Shown: in pieces, positions 28,980 to 37,418 of the stretch
Numbering within the stretch: position 1 is the stretch's first letter
How the letters are laid out: every line of letters begins with the position of its first letter
Source: Aureimonas sp. AU12
Lineage (GTDB): Bacteria > Pseudomonadota > Alphaproteobacteria > Rhizobiales > Rhizobiaceae
Reading direction: 5' to 3'
Assembly (NCBI RefSeq): GCF_001463705.1
Contig: NZ_BBWH01000021.1
Location: 62,001 to 126,000, forward strand
DNA length: 64,000 nt
Made by a program: the position numbers and the translations under genes
The notes under the pieces: model-generated
What the model was told of the DNA's origin: nothing
What the model saw: only the letters and a program-made list of their open reading frames with translations
Databases searched by the model: none

Positions 28980-29783
28980 ATGAACCGCCGCTCGCTCCTC
29001 CTCGCCGCCCTCGCCCTCGGTTTCGCCGGTCCCGCCCTCGCGCAAGGCGTGCCGTCCGTGCTGCCCGATCTCGGAGGGCGCACTGTGACGGTGGTGACGG
29101 AGAACGCCTATCCGCCGCTGCAATATCTCGACCCCAAGAGCGGCGAGGCCGTCGGTTGGGAATACGATGCGATGAACGAGATCGCCCGTCGGCTGAACAT
29201 GAAGGTGACCTACGCCAACGCCTCGTGGGACGCGATGATCGAGGCCGTCTCGACCGGCCAGTACGATATCGGCATGACCGGCATTACCATCCGCGACGAC
29301 CGCAAGGCGCGGGTCGACTTCTCCGATCCCTACATGCGCTCGCAGATGGTCATGCTCGTGCGCGCCGACGAGACGCGATTTGCCGATGCCGCGGCCTTCA
29401 AGGCGCTGCCCGATGGCCTCGTCGGCGCCCAGAGCGGCACGACGCCCTTCTATGTCGCGGTCAACGAGGTGCTCGACGGCAACGAGCAGAACCCGCGCAT
29501 CAAGCTGTTCGAAACCTTCGGGGCGCAGGTTCAGGCGCTGCGCACCGGCGACGTCGATCTTGTGCTCACCGACGGCACGGCGGGCGCCGGCTACGTCGCG
29601 GCCTCCGGCGGCGGGCTGAAGCTTGTCGGCGCTCCGCTCGGCACCGAGGATTTCGGCTTCGTCTTCGCCAAGGGCTCGGACCTCGTGGCGCCGGTGAACG
29701 CCGCCATCGCCGCGCTGAAGGCGGATGGGACGCTCGAGGCGCTGACGAAGACGTGGTTCCTGGACACGAAGCTCGGCGAGTGA
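28980..29783 (+). CDS. Polar amino-acid-type ABC transporter substrate-binding protein
   Basis: Periplasmic binding protein of family SBP_bac_3, 267 residues. The signal peptide (1-22, ending PALAQG) precedes the classical VTENAYPPLQYLDP entry, GWEYDAMNEIARRL, GQYDIGMTGITIRDDRKARVDFSDPY and a C-terminal LEALTKTWF. Its stop overlaps the permease start (GTGA). The specific amino acid is unknown. No ATP-binding subunit gene lies beside it. Confidence 0.88.
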   Translation: MNRRSLLLAALALGFAGPALAQGVPSVLPDLGGRTVTVVTENAYPPLQYLDPKSGEAVGWEYDAMNEIARRLNMKVTYANASWDAMIEAVSTGQYDIGMTGITIRDDRKARVDFSDPYMRSQMVMLVRADETRFADAAAFKALPDGLVGAQSGTTPFYVAVNEVLDGNEQNPRIKLFETFGAQVQALRTGDVDLVLTDGTAGAGYVAASGGGLKLVGAPLGTEDFGFVFAKGSDLVAPVNAAIAALKADGTLEALTKTWFLDTKLGE

Positions 29784-30646
29784 GCGAAGGCTTCGCCGCG
29801 GCGCCCGCACGCGAGGCGTCGCCCGGAGCGGGGCGGGGGGTGGCCGTGCGCCTGCAATCGCCGGACTTCCCCTGGTGGCTCGTCGCGCTCGTCCTTCTCG
29901 CGCTGGCCGCGGGCGCCGTCATCCTCACGGATACCGGTCTGCGGCAGACGCTGCGCATTCTCTCCGTGGGTCTCGCGACCACGATCCTCGTCACCGCAAC
30001 GGCCTTCACCGGTGCGCTGGCGCTCGGCCTTCTCGTGGCACTCGGTGGACGCTCGCGCCATCGCTTGGTCTCCAACGCGGCGCGGCTCTATGTCGAGGTC
30101 GTGCGCGGCGTGCCGGTGCTCGTGCTTCTGTTCTGGATCGCCTTTGCCGGCGCGCCCGGCCTCGTCGCCGCCTGGAACTGGTTGGCGACGCCGCTGCGCG
30201 AGGCCGGCCTCGTCGACATGTTGATGGTTCGCGACGTCTCGTTGCTGGCGCGGGCCGTGCTGGCGCTCGTCGTCGCCTATTCCGCCTTCGTCGCCGAGAT
30301 CCTGCGGGCCGGCATCGAGGCGGTACCGGCAGGCCAGGTCGAGGCGGCGAAAGCCCTGGGGCTCGGGTCCTTCCAGCGGTTCCGGCTGGTGATCCTGCCG
30401 CAGGCGATCCGCACCGTCCTGCCGCCGCTCGCCAACGACCTCGTCTCGATGGTGAAGGACTCGTCGCTCGTCTCCGTGCTCGGCGTTGCCGACGTCACGC
30501 AGATGGGCAAGGTCTACGCCTCCGGCTCCTTCCGCTTCTTCGAGACCTATTCCGTCGTCGCCTATCTCTACCTGCTGATGACCGTCTCGCTGTCGCTCGG
30601 CGCCCGCGCGCTGGAGCGGCGCTTGCGCCGCTCGGGACAAAGCTAG
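29780..30646 (+). CDS. Amino acid ABC transporter permease (His/Glu/Gln family)
   Basis: 288-residue inner-membrane permease of the HisMQ/GlnP type. An N-terminal membrane helix is followed by the family segments YVEVVRGVPVLVLLFWIAF, EILRAGIEAVPAGQVEAAKALGLG (EAA loop) and DSSLVSVLGVADVTQMGK. GTG 29780 overlaps the binding-protein stop. The last ~10 codons and the TAG stop lie within the first unit of a 31-bp tandem repeat, so the C-terminus may have changed when the repeat expanded. Confidence 0.88.
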   Translation: MSEGFAAAPAREASPGAGRGVAVRLQSPDFPWWLVALVLLALAAGAVILTDTGLRQTLRILSVGLATTILVTATAFTGALALGLLVALGGRSRHRLVSNAARLYVEVVRGVPVLVLLFWIAFAGAPGLVAAWNWLATPLREAGLVDMLMVRDVSLLARAVLALVVAYSAFVAEILRAGIEAVPAGQVEAAKALGLGSFQRFRLVILPQAIRTVLPPLANDLVSMVKDSSLVSVLGVADVTQMGKVYASGSFRFFETYSVVAYLYLLMTVSLSLGARALERRLRRSGQS

Positions 30647-30708
30647 GCGGCGCTTGCGCCGCTCGGGACAAAGCTAGGCGGCGCTTGCGCCGCTAGGGAC
30701 GAAGCTGG
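30616..30708 (+). repeat. 31-bp tandem repeat with internal hairpins (3 units)
   Basis: Units at 30616-30646 and 30647-30677 are identical; the third, 30678-30708, differs at three positions. Each unit contains GCGGCGCTTGCGCCGC, a 7-bp stem with a TT turn. The first unit encodes the last residues and stop codon of the upstream permease. Tandem GC-rich hairpins right at the stop may act in mRNA 3'-end formation. Confidence 0.9.
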
Positions 30709-31015
30709 GCGGCGGCTGGCACTTCGGCCGGGGCCGAGGCGTCCGCGCCGACTTGTCAGCCGTGCGGCGGCGGCGTATTTTGGAACGATGCGAAGAAACG
30801 CCGCTCCCCGCTGCCGCCTGCCGACCACGCTGGGGTTCTCCCCGGTGGAGGATCGTGCGCGCATGCCCGGTCGCTTCTTCTACCGGCAGATCTCGGCCGT
30901 TCACCTTCCGCGCTGACGCCCGAAGCCTCTCAGGGCTGCCGCCTTCCCCTCTCCATCGATTCGATGGGCTCGGTTCGACCCGCCGGCCCGATCCATCCGT
31001 CAGGACATGCCTCCG
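30647..31015. other. Intergenic region upstream of leuC
   Basis: 369 bp. It holds repeat units 2 and 3 and, nearer leuC, the odd palindrome CCATCGATTCGATGG (30954-30968), a possible operator about 48 bp before the leuC start. A 42-codon frame from 30788 shows no run of leucine codons, so I do not propose a leader peptide. Confidence 0.5.
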
Positions 31016-32431
31016 ATGACCGCCAGCACCAAGCCGCGCACGATCTACGACAAGATCTGGGACGACCACATGGTCGAGACCGACGAGAACGGCGCCAGCC
31101 TCCTCTATATCGATCGTCATCTCGTCCACGAAGTCACCAGCCCGCAGGCTTTCGAGGGCCTGCGGGTCGCCGGGCGCAAGGTGCGCCATCCCTCGCGCAC
31201 GCTCGCCGTGGTCGATCACAACGTGCCGACCTACGACCGGCGCGGCGGCATCCACAACGAGGAAAGCCGCATCCAGGTCGAGACGCTGGCCAAGAACGCC
31301 GCCGAGTTCGGCGTCGAGTATTTCGACGAGATCGACCGGCGCCAGGGCATCGTCCACATCATCGGCCCCGAGCAGGGCTTCACCCTGCCGGGCATGACGA
31401 TCGTCTGCGGCGACAGCCACACCTCCACCCACGGCGCCTTCGGGGCCCTGGCGCACGGCATCGGCACCTCCGAGGTCGAGCACGTGCTGGCGACCCAGAC
31501 CCTCATCCAGCAGAAGGCCAAGAACATGCTGGTCGAGGTGAACGGGCAACTGCCGCCCGGCGTCACCGCCAAGGACATCATCCTCGCCATCATCGGCGAG
31601 ATCGGCACCGCCGGCGGCACCGGCTACGTCATCGAATATGCAGGCGAAGCCATCCGCGCCCTGTCGATGGAAGGCCGGATGACGATCTGCAACATGTCGA
31701 TCGAGGGCGGGGCCCGCGCCGGCCTCATCGCGCCCGACGACACGACTTTCGCCTACATCGCCGACAAGCCCCGCGCGCCCAAGGGCGCCGCCTTCGACCA
31801 GGCCGTCGCCTACTGGCGCACGCTGACCTCCGACGAGGGCGCGCATTACGACAAGATCGTGCGCCTCGACGCCGCCGCCCTGCCGCCCATCGTCTCCTGG
31901 GGCTCCTCGCCCGAGGACGTCGTCTCCGTCCAGGGCGTCGTGCCCGATCCCGACGCCATTGCCGACGAGGCCAAGCGCGACACCAAGAAGCGGGCCCTCG
32001 ACTACATGGGCCTGACGCCCGGCACCAAGATGACCGACATCACCATCGACCGTGTCTTCATCGGCTCCTGCACCAACGGGCGCATCGAGGACCTGCGCGC
32101 CGTCGCCAAGGTCGTCGAGGGTCGCAAGGTCGCCGCCAGCGTCTCCGCCATGATCGTGCCCGGCTCCGGCCTCGTGAAGGCGCAGGCTGAGGCCGAGGGG
32201 CTCGACCGGATCTTCCTCGACGCCGGCTTCGACTGGCGTGAACCCGGCTGCTCCATGTGCCTCGGCATGAACGAGGACCGCCTCAAGCCCGAGGAACGCT
32301 GCGCCTCCACCTCGAACCGCAACTTCGAGGGCCGCCAGGGCTTCAAGGGCCGCACCCATCTCGTCTCGCCCGCCATGGCCGCCGCCGCGGCGGTGGCCGG
32401 CCGGTTCGTCGACATCCGCGAGTGGCAGTAG
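31016..32431 (+). CDS. leuC: 3-isopropylmalate dehydratase large subunit
   Basis: Aconitase-family 4Fe-4S enzyme subunit isomerising isopropylmalate in leucine synthesis. 471 residues. Cluster ligands are Cys at about 352 (GSCTNGR), 412 and 415 ([10 protein letters not shown]). Other motifs are [13 protein letters not shown] and [30 protein letters not shown] 31016 is preferred to 31007 because AGGA lies 10 nt upstream of it and almost touches the other. The small subunit leuD is not in the window. Copy 2 of the mosaic repeat follows. Confidence 0.94.
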   Translation: MTASTKPRTIYDKIWDDHMVETDENGASLLYIDRHLVHEVTSPQAFEGLRVAGRKVRHPSRTLAVVDHNVPTYDRRGGIHNEESRIQVETLAKNAAEFGVEYFDEIDRRQGIVHIIGPEQGFTLPGMTIVCGDSHTSTHGAFGALAHGIGTSEVEHVLATQTLIQQKAKNMLVEVNGQLPPGVTAKDIILAIIGEIGTAGGTGYVIEYAGEAIRALSMEGRMTICNMSIEGGARAGLIAPDDTTFAYIADKPRAPKGAAFDQAVAYWRTLTSDEGAHYDKIVRLDAAALPPIVSWGSSPEDVVSVQGVVPDPDAIADEAKRDTKKRALDYMGLTPGTKMTDITIDRVFIGSCTNGRIEDLRAVAKVVEGRKVAASVSAMIVPGSGLVKAQAEAEGLDRIFLDAGFDWREPGCSMCLGMNEDRLKPEERCASTSNRNFEGRQGFKGRTHLVSPAMAAAAAVAGRFVDIREWQ

Positions 32432-32454
32432 GGAGGACGGGGGCTCTGCCCCTC

Positions 32455-32599
32455 GACCCCGCCAAGGGCCTGAGGCCCTTGGAACCCTCTCCTTGTGTCA
32501 GTCTCCGGGATGGGCCTCTGGCCCATCCCGGAGACTGACAAATGAAAGGAAGGGTCCGGGAACTCGTTCCCGGGCGGGGCACGGGGCGGCAGCCCCGCC
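32455..32599. repeat. Mosaic hairpin repeat, copy 2
   Basis: Inverted relative to copy 1 (16063-16211). Flanks 32455-32488 and 32569-32599 match copy 1. The core is a perfect 20-bp stem (32497-32516 with 32520-32539), unrelated in sequence to the copy 1 core. A second hairpin is formed by CCGGGAAC/GTTCCCGG, and a third by CCAAGGGCC/GGCCCTTGG. It lies between leuC and a GNAT gene and may also end the leuC transcript. Confidence 0.85.
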
Positions 32600-32655
32600 C
32601 TCCCACCCGCCACCCGCGCTTGACCTGACGGGCTCGCCGGCCCAAATCATCCGGC

Positions 32656-33126
32656 ATGAGCTTGCCTGCCACCGTTCCCGACATCGAGATCGGCGCCCTG
32701 CGCCTGCGCGACGCGCGCGAGCTGGCGCCGTTGCTGGCGGCCTACAATCAGGCGATGTTCCGGGGGGCGCCGGGGGCGCCGGACACCTACTATGCCGAAC
32801 AACTGCTGCAGGACCGCACGGGCGAGATCCTCGGGGCGAAGCTGAACGGCGAACTGGTGGCGTTTCTCGTGTTCTACGACCTGCCGGATCCGTGGACGGG
32901 AATGCGGGCGGGGCTCGCCGACCATGTCTTCGTAGAGCAGGCCCACCGCCGCAAGGGCATCGCCAAGGCGATGGTGGACCTCCTGGCGGACGAGGCGGAT
33001 GCACGGGGCTGGTCGCGGCTGGTGCTGCATGCGCCGCGCCACGGCGGCTCGGGGCGCCATCTCTACGAGAAGGTGGCGGGGCCTGCCGACTGGTCGAGCT
33101 ACGTCATCCGCTTCATCGACCGCTGA
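32656..33126 (+). CDS. GNAT family N-acetyltransferase
   Basis: 156-residue acetyl-CoA-dependent acetyltransferase. The N-terminal segment (IGALRLRDARELAPLLAAYNQAMF) is followed by the acetyl-CoA loop region DHVFVEQAHRRKGIAKAMVDLL (motif A, R/QxxGxG/A) and a C-terminal LHAPRHGGSGRHLYEKVAG. The target cannot be inferred. It lies between leuC and the sdh genes without tight linkage to either. Confidence 0.8.
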   Translation: MSLPATVPDIEIGALRLRDARELAPLLAAYNQAMFRGAPGAPDTYYAEQLLQDRTGEILGAKLNGELVAFLVFYDLPDPWTGMRAGLADHVFVEQAHRRKGIAKAMVDLLADEADARGWSRLVLHAPRHGGSGRHLYEKVAGPADWSSYVIRFIDR

Positions 33127-33176
33127 GCCGGTACGAGGGCTGAGCCGGGAACGGGGGGCTGCGGCGAAACGACATT

Positions 33177-33193
33177 CAATCGGTTTGCAGCCG
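33177..33193 (+). promoter_or_regulatory. Motif shared by the sdhC and sdhB upstream regions (sdhC copy)
   Basis: CAATCGGTTTGCAGCCG lies about 136 bp before sdhC. A near copy, CAATCGGTTGAAGCCG, lies about 87 bp before sdhB at 37318. Shared occurrence in front of both halves of the split sdh locus suggests a common regulator, but the motif is not a known site. A partial ICE-like TTTAGA...TTC is also present at 33248-33260. Confidence 0.35.
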
Positions 33194-33328
33194 AAACGGG
33201 GTCGAAAGCCGGGGCGCGGCGCTTGATTTCGGAGGGCGGAGAGGTCTTTTAGAGGGCTTCCAGCCGCGATGCAGCACGCCACGTCCCGCATCGGCTGCAC
33301 CGATTCGCGACCGCTTTGGGAGTCGTCC

Positions 33329-33718
33329 TTGTCCGAGATCAAATCTGCGCGGCCGCTGTCGCCGCATCTGACGGTCTATCGCTTCCGGCCGACGATGGCG
33401 ATGTCGATCCTCCATCGCATCACCGGCGGCGCGCTTTATGTCGGCACGGCGCTCGTGGTCTGGTGGCTGATCGCCGCGGCGAGCGGACCGGTCGCCTTCT
33501 CCTACGCGTCCGGCTTCTTCGGCTCGATACTCGGCCGGCTGATCCTGTTCGGGTATTCCTGGGCGCTGCTGCATCACATGGCGGGCGGCATCCGCCACCT
33601 CGTGTGGGACACGGGCCGGGGCCTCGAGAAGGAGACCTCCACCAAGTTCGCCATCGGCACGCTGGTCGCCTCGCTGGCCGGCACCGTGCTGCTCTGGCTC
33701 GCCGTCATCGTCTTCTAG
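33329..33718 (+). CDS. sdhC: Succinate dehydrogenase cytochrome b556 subunit
   Basis: Membrane anchor subunit of complex II, 129 residues with three helices. The conserved SPHLTVYRFRPTMAMSILHRITG segment holds the quinone-site Ser and Arg, and HHMAGGIRHLVWD holds the heme-ligand His. TTG at 33329 is chosen: GGGAG lies 6 nt upstream and the product then begins MSEIKSARPLSPHLTVY, the family norm. An upstream ATG in frame (33269) would add an unrelated leader. First gene of sdhCDA. Confidence 0.93.
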   Translation: MSEIKSARPLSPHLTVYRFRPTMAMSILHRITGGALYVGTALVVWWLIAAASGPVAFSYASGFFGSILGRLILFGYSWALLHHMAGGIRHLVWDTGRGLEKETSTKFAIGTLVASLAGTVLLWLAVIVF

Positions 33719-33730
33719 GGAATTTCCGCC

Positions 33731-34108
33731 ATGGACATGAGAACGCCGCTCGGCCGCGTCCGGGGCCTGGGGTCGGCCCGCGAGGGCACCGGCCATTTCT
33801 GGATGCAACGGCTCACCGCCGTCGCCAACCTCTTCCTCATCTCGTTCTTCGTGGTGCTGCTCATCGCCCTGCACGACGAGCCCTACGAGGCTGTGCGCGC
33901 CGCCTTCGCCAATCCGATCGTCGGGCTGGTCATGGCGCTCGTGGTGATCGCGGCCACCGTCCACATGCGGCTCGGCATGCAGACGATCATCGAGGACTAC
34001 GTCCATGGCGGCACGCGCGTCGCGCTCGTGATGGCCAACAACTTCTTCGCGATCCTCGTCGCCGCGGCCTGCGTCTTCGCGATCGTCAAGATGAGCTTGG
34101 GAGCTTAA
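33731..34108 (+). CDS. sdhD: Succinate dehydrogenase hydrophobic membrane anchor subunit
   Basis: 125-residue three-helix anchor that with SdhC binds heme b and ubiquinone. Signatures are [18 protein letters not shown] in helix 1 and [16 protein letters not shown] in helix 2 (heme His plus the conserved ED-Y). It lies 12 bp after sdhC and 4 bp before sdhA, so one transcript is expected. Confidence 0.93.
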   Translation: MDMRTPLGRVRGLGSAREGTGHFWMQRLTAVANLFLISFFVVLLIALHDEPYEAVRAAFANPIVGLVMALVVIAATVHMRLGMQTIIEDYVHGGTRVALVMANNFFAILVAAACVFAIVKMSLGA

Positions 34109-34112
34109 GACC

Positions 34113-35960
34113 ATGGCCACCGCACAGCCCCATCGCACGGCTTCGCAGACCGGTCCGGCCCAGAACGGCAAGGCCTACCAGTTCGTCGACCATACGTTCG
34201 ACGTCGTGGTGGTGGGCGCCGGCGGCGCCGGCCTTCGCGCGACGCTCGGCGCGGCGCAGGCCGGCCTCAAGACCGCCTGCATCACCAAGGTCTTCCCGAC
34301 CCGTTCGCACACCGTCGCCGCACAGGGCGGCGTCGCCGCCTCGCTCGGCAACATGGGCGAGGACAACTGGCGCTGGCACATGTACGACACCGTCAAGGGG
34401 TCGGACTGGCTGGGCGACCAGGACGCCATCGAGTATCTCGTGCGCGAGGCGCCGAAGGCGGTCTACGAGCTCGAGCATTTCGGCGTGCCCTTCTCGCGCA
34501 CCGAGGACGGCAAGATCTACCAGCGCCCCTTCGGCGGCATGACCACCGATTTCGGCAACGGCCCGCCGGCGCAGCGCACCTGCGCAGCCGCCGACCGCAC
34601 CGGCCATGCGATCCTGCACACGCTCTACGGTCAGTCGCTGCGCTACTCGTCGGAATTCTTCATCGAGTATTTCGCGATCGACCTGATCATGGACGAGGAC
34701 GGCGCCTGCCGCGGCGTCGTGGCGCTCAACATGGACGACGGCTCGATCCACCGCTTCCAGGCCAAGAAGACGATTCTGGCCACCGGCGGCTACGGCCGCG
34801 CCTACTTCTCGGCGACCTCTGCCCACACCTGCACCGGCGACGGCAACGCCATGGTGTTGCGCGCCGGCCTGCCGCTGCAGGACATGGAGTTCGTCCAGTT
34901 CCACCCGACCGGCATCTACGGCGCGGGCTGCCTAATCACGGAAGGGGCACGCGGCGAGGGCGGCTACCTGACGAATTCCGAAGGCGAGCGCTTCATGGAG
35001 CGCTACGCTCCGTCGGCCAAGGATCTCGCCTCGCGCGACGTCGTCTCGCGCTCCATGACGATGGAGATCCGCGACGGACGGGGCGTCGGCAAGAACAAGG
35101 ACCACATCTTCCTGCACCTGGATCACCTCGATCCCAAGATCCTGCACGAGCGCCTGCCCGGTATCTCGGAATCGGCACGCATCTTCGCTGGCGTCGACGT
35201 GACGAAGGAGCCGATCCCGGTCCTGCCGACCGTCCACTACAACATGGGCGGCATCCCCACGAACTATCACGGCGAGGTCCTGACCAAGCGGGACGGCAAT
35301 GCCGACACGGTGGTGCCCGGCCTGATGGCGGTGGGCGAAGCGGCCTGTGTCTCCGTCCACGGCGCCAACCGGCTTGGGTCCAACTCGCTGATCGATCTCG
35401 TCGTGTTCGGTCGCGCCGCCGGTCTTCGCTGCGCCGAGACGGTGACGGCGGGCGAGGGCCATGCACCGATGCCCAAGGATGCCGGCGAGAACTCGCTGGC
35501 GCGCCTCGACCGCTTCCGCTTCGCCAAGGGCTCGACCGGCACCGCCGAGCTTCGCGACAACATGCAGCGCACCATGCAGTCCAACTGCGCGGTGTTCCGC
35601 ACCGGCGAGGTGCTCGAAGAGGGTCACCAGAAGATCCACCAGGTCTGGCAGGGATCGGACGACGTGCGCGTCACCGACCGCTCCTTGATTTGGAACACCG
35701 ACCTCATCGAGACGCTCGAATACGACAATCTCATCGCGCAGGCGGTGGTCACGATGGACTCGGCGCTCGCCCGTCAGGAGTCGCGCGGCGCGCACGCCCG
35801 CGAGGATTTCCCCGATCGCGACGACGCCAACTGGATGAAGCACACGCTGTCCTTCGCCGACACGGTGGCCAAGACCGTGACCTTGGAGGACCGCCCGGTC
35901 CACACCTACACGATGTCGAACGAGATCGAGTACATCCAGCCCAAGAAGCGGGTGTACTGA
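34113..35960 (+). CDS. sdhA: Succinate dehydrogenase flavoprotein subunit
   Basis: FAD-containing catalytic subunit of complex II, 615 residues. Dinucleotide-binding [12 protein letters not shown], the FAD-linked His at about 66 in [17 protein letters not shown], substrate-site [21 protein letters not shown] and the C-terminal [10 protein letters not shown] are all present. The first ~28 residues are a polar extension. A terminator-like hairpin follows the stop, and sdhB is not the next gene. Confidence 0.96.
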   Translation: MATAQPHRTASQTGPAQNGKAYQFVDHTFDVVVVGAGGAGLRATLGAAQAGLKTACITKVFPTRSHTVAAQGGVAASLGNMGEDNWRWHMYDTVKGSDWLGDQDAIEYLVREAPKAVYELEHFGVPFSRTEDGKIYQRPFGGMTTDFGNGPPAQRTCAAADRTGHAILHTLYGQSLRYSSEFFIEYFAIDLIMDEDGACRGVVALNMDDGSIHRFQAKKTILATGGYGRAYFSATSAHTCTGDGNAMVLRAGLPLQDMEFVQFHPTGIYGAGCLITEGARGEGGYLTNSEGERFMERYAPSAKDLASRDVVSRSMTMEIRDGRGVGKNKDHIFLHLDHLDPKILHERLPGISESARIFAGVDVTKEPIPVLPTVHYNMGGIPTNYHGEVLTKRDGNADTVVPGLMAVGEAACVSVHGANRLGSNSLIDLVVFGRAAGLRCAETVTAGEGHAPMPKDAGENSLARLDRFRFAKGSTGTAELRDNMQRTMQSNCAVFRTGEVLEEGHQKIHQVWQGSDDVRVTDRSLIWNTDLIETLEYDNLIAQAVVTMDSALARQESRGAHAREDFPDRDDANWMKHTLSFADTVAKTVTLEDRPVHTYTMSNEIEYIQPKKRVY

Positions 35961-35990
35961 GACAAGCGATCCGTCAGCGGTTCGATCGGG

Positions 35991-36018
35991 AAGGGCGTCC
36001 GGCTTCGCGGGCGCCCTT
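35991..36018 (+). terminator. Terminator downstream of sdhA
   Basis: An 11-bp stem (AAGGGCGTCCG with CGGGCGCCCTT, one G-T pair) closes a short loop and is followed by CTTG. It lies 31 bp after the sdhA stop and separates sdhCDA from the phosphatase gene and sdhB. Confidence 0.7.
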
Positions 36019-36071
36019 CTTGCGTCGGGCCCCACTTCCCGACCCGCGTCGCCTTTGCTATTTCCGCGGGC

Positions 36072-37238
36072 ATGACCACCGAACCGCTGCGCGCGCTTGG
36101 CCTCAAACTCCTTCGGCGCAGCCGGATCGTTCGCTTTGCGGCCAAGCAGGCCCTGCGGCTGACCGAGCACCCGACGCTCGTCGTCTATCCCGGCCACGTG
36201 GCGGGCGGGCGCCTGTCGATCCTGGGCCGCGTGCTGGAAGACGAGGGGGTCTTTGGTGCTCCTCATTCCAACTCGACGCTGCGCAATCTCTGGCTGACCT
36301 TCAAGCGCTACGAGACCGACGAGATCGGCGGCGCGCGGATCTCCTGGGAGGGCCTCGGGCGCTCCGGCGAGGTGAAGAGCGACACGAACGGTTATTTCCG
36401 CATACAGGCGGACGGCATCGGCCCGGATGATGCCGAAGGGCCCTGGAGCCCGATCCGGCTGCGCCTGGAGCGCGCGGCGGGCTATCGCTTCGAGGCGGTG
36501 GAGACGCAAGGGGCGGTGCGCATCGTCTCGCTGCAGGCGCGCTTCGGCATCATCTCCGACATCGACGACACGATCATCCACACCGGCGCCTTCAAGATGC
36601 TGCGCCACTGGCGCATCGTCACCGCCAACTCGCCGGAGGCCAGAGCCGCCTTTCCCGGCGTCTCCCGCTTCTACGGGGCGCTGTGCGAGGGCGTGGCGGG
36701 GCCGGAGACGAACCCGGTCTTCTACGTCTCGTCCAGCCCGTGGAATCTGGCCGACATCTTCGAGCGCTTCATGGCCTTGAAGGATATTCCACGCGGACCG
36801 ATGCTGCTGCGCTCGCTCTCCGACGACGCGCTCGGCTGGTTGCTTCGACGCCACCGCGGCCACAAGGCCGAGATGATCGATCGGGTGATGGCGGACTATC
36901 CCACGCTTGGCTTCGTGCTCATCGGCGACAGCGGGCAGAAGGATGCCAGCGTCTATGCGAGCGCCGTCGAACGCCATCCCGGCCGAGTGATCGCCGTCCA
37001 CATCCACGACGTGCGTCCGAGGGGCGCGGCGTCAGGCGTCGTGGAGGCGGAACTGAAGCGCATCGAGGCGATGGGCGTGCCGACGACGCTCGGGCGCACG
37101 CTGGAGGCGGCGGCGAACCAGGCCGAGGATGCCGGGTTCGTTGCGGTCGGCACGCGCGAGGCGGTGCGCGCCGAGATCGAGGCCGAGGACGAGAAGCGTG
37201 AGCGCTTCGGCCGCTTTCCGGTGATCGTCCAGCCCTGA
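36072..37238 (+). CDS. App1 family (DUF2183) phosphatase
   Basis: 388-residue protein whose C-terminal two thirds match the phosphatidate phosphatase App1 catalytic domain, a HAD-like fold. The nucleophile motif SDIDDTI has Asp at about 163 and 165. It is followed by YVSSSPWNL and the Lys/Asp part HKAEMIDRVMADYPTLGFVLIGDSGQKD. The N-terminal ~150 residues are a beta-rich region (VVYPGHVAGGRLSILGRVL, then SDTNGYFRI). Yeast App1 dephosphorylates phosphatidic acid; bacterial substrates are unproven. Its place between sdhA and sdhB is unusual. Confidence 0.85.
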   Translation: MTTEPLRALGLKLLRRSRIVRFAAKQALRLTEHPTLVVYPGHVAGGRLSILGRVLEDEGVFGAPHSNSTLRNLWLTFKRYETDEIGGARISWEGLGRSGEVKSDTNGYFRIQADGIGPDDAEGPWSPIRLRLERAAGYRFEAVETQGAVRIVSLQARFGIISDIDDTIIHTGAFKMLRHWRIVTANSPEARAAFPGVSRFYGALCEGVAGPETNPVFYVSSSPWNLADIFERFMALKDIPRGPMLLRSLSDDALGWLLRRHRGHKAEMIDRVMADYPTLGFVLIGDSGQKDASVYASAVERHPGRVIAVHIHDVRPRGAASGVVEAELKRIEAMGVPTTLGRTLEAAANQAEDAGFVAVGTREAVRAEIEAEDEKRERFGRFPVIVQP

Positions 37239-37374
37239 TACCCGAAGCCCTGATATTGGCCTGCGACGATCGGCCGGTCCGGGATCGCGAGCCTTGCATC
37301 GGCGCCGACGCGCTTACAATCGGTTGAAGCCGCCTTGCGCGGATGCGCCGTGTTGCACCGCGTCGGGTTTCGTG

Positions 37375-37391
37375 TTTAGCCCCATTCTAAA
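37375..37391. promoter_or_regulatory. Irr/ICE-like box upstream of sdhB
   Basis: TTTAGCCCCATTCTAAA agrees with the iron control element TTTAGAAYNRTTCTAAA at 15 of 17 positions, with the right half perfect. It is centred about 36 bp before the sdhB ATG, where a repressor could block a promoter. Irr controls genes for iron-containing enzymes in rhizobia, and SdhB carries three Fe-S clusters. Confidence 0.6.
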
Positions 37392-37418
37392 GACGCATCA
37401 TTCCCCGAGGACCCGCAG

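Noticed and set aside
30616-30708. A CRISPR array
   Set aside because: The 31-bp units are directly abutting with no spacers, and no cas gene is present.
30788-30916. A leader peptide (attenuator) for leuC
   Set aside because: The 42-codon frame has no cluster of leucine codons, no clear ribosome-binding site and no adjacent terminator/antiterminator pair.
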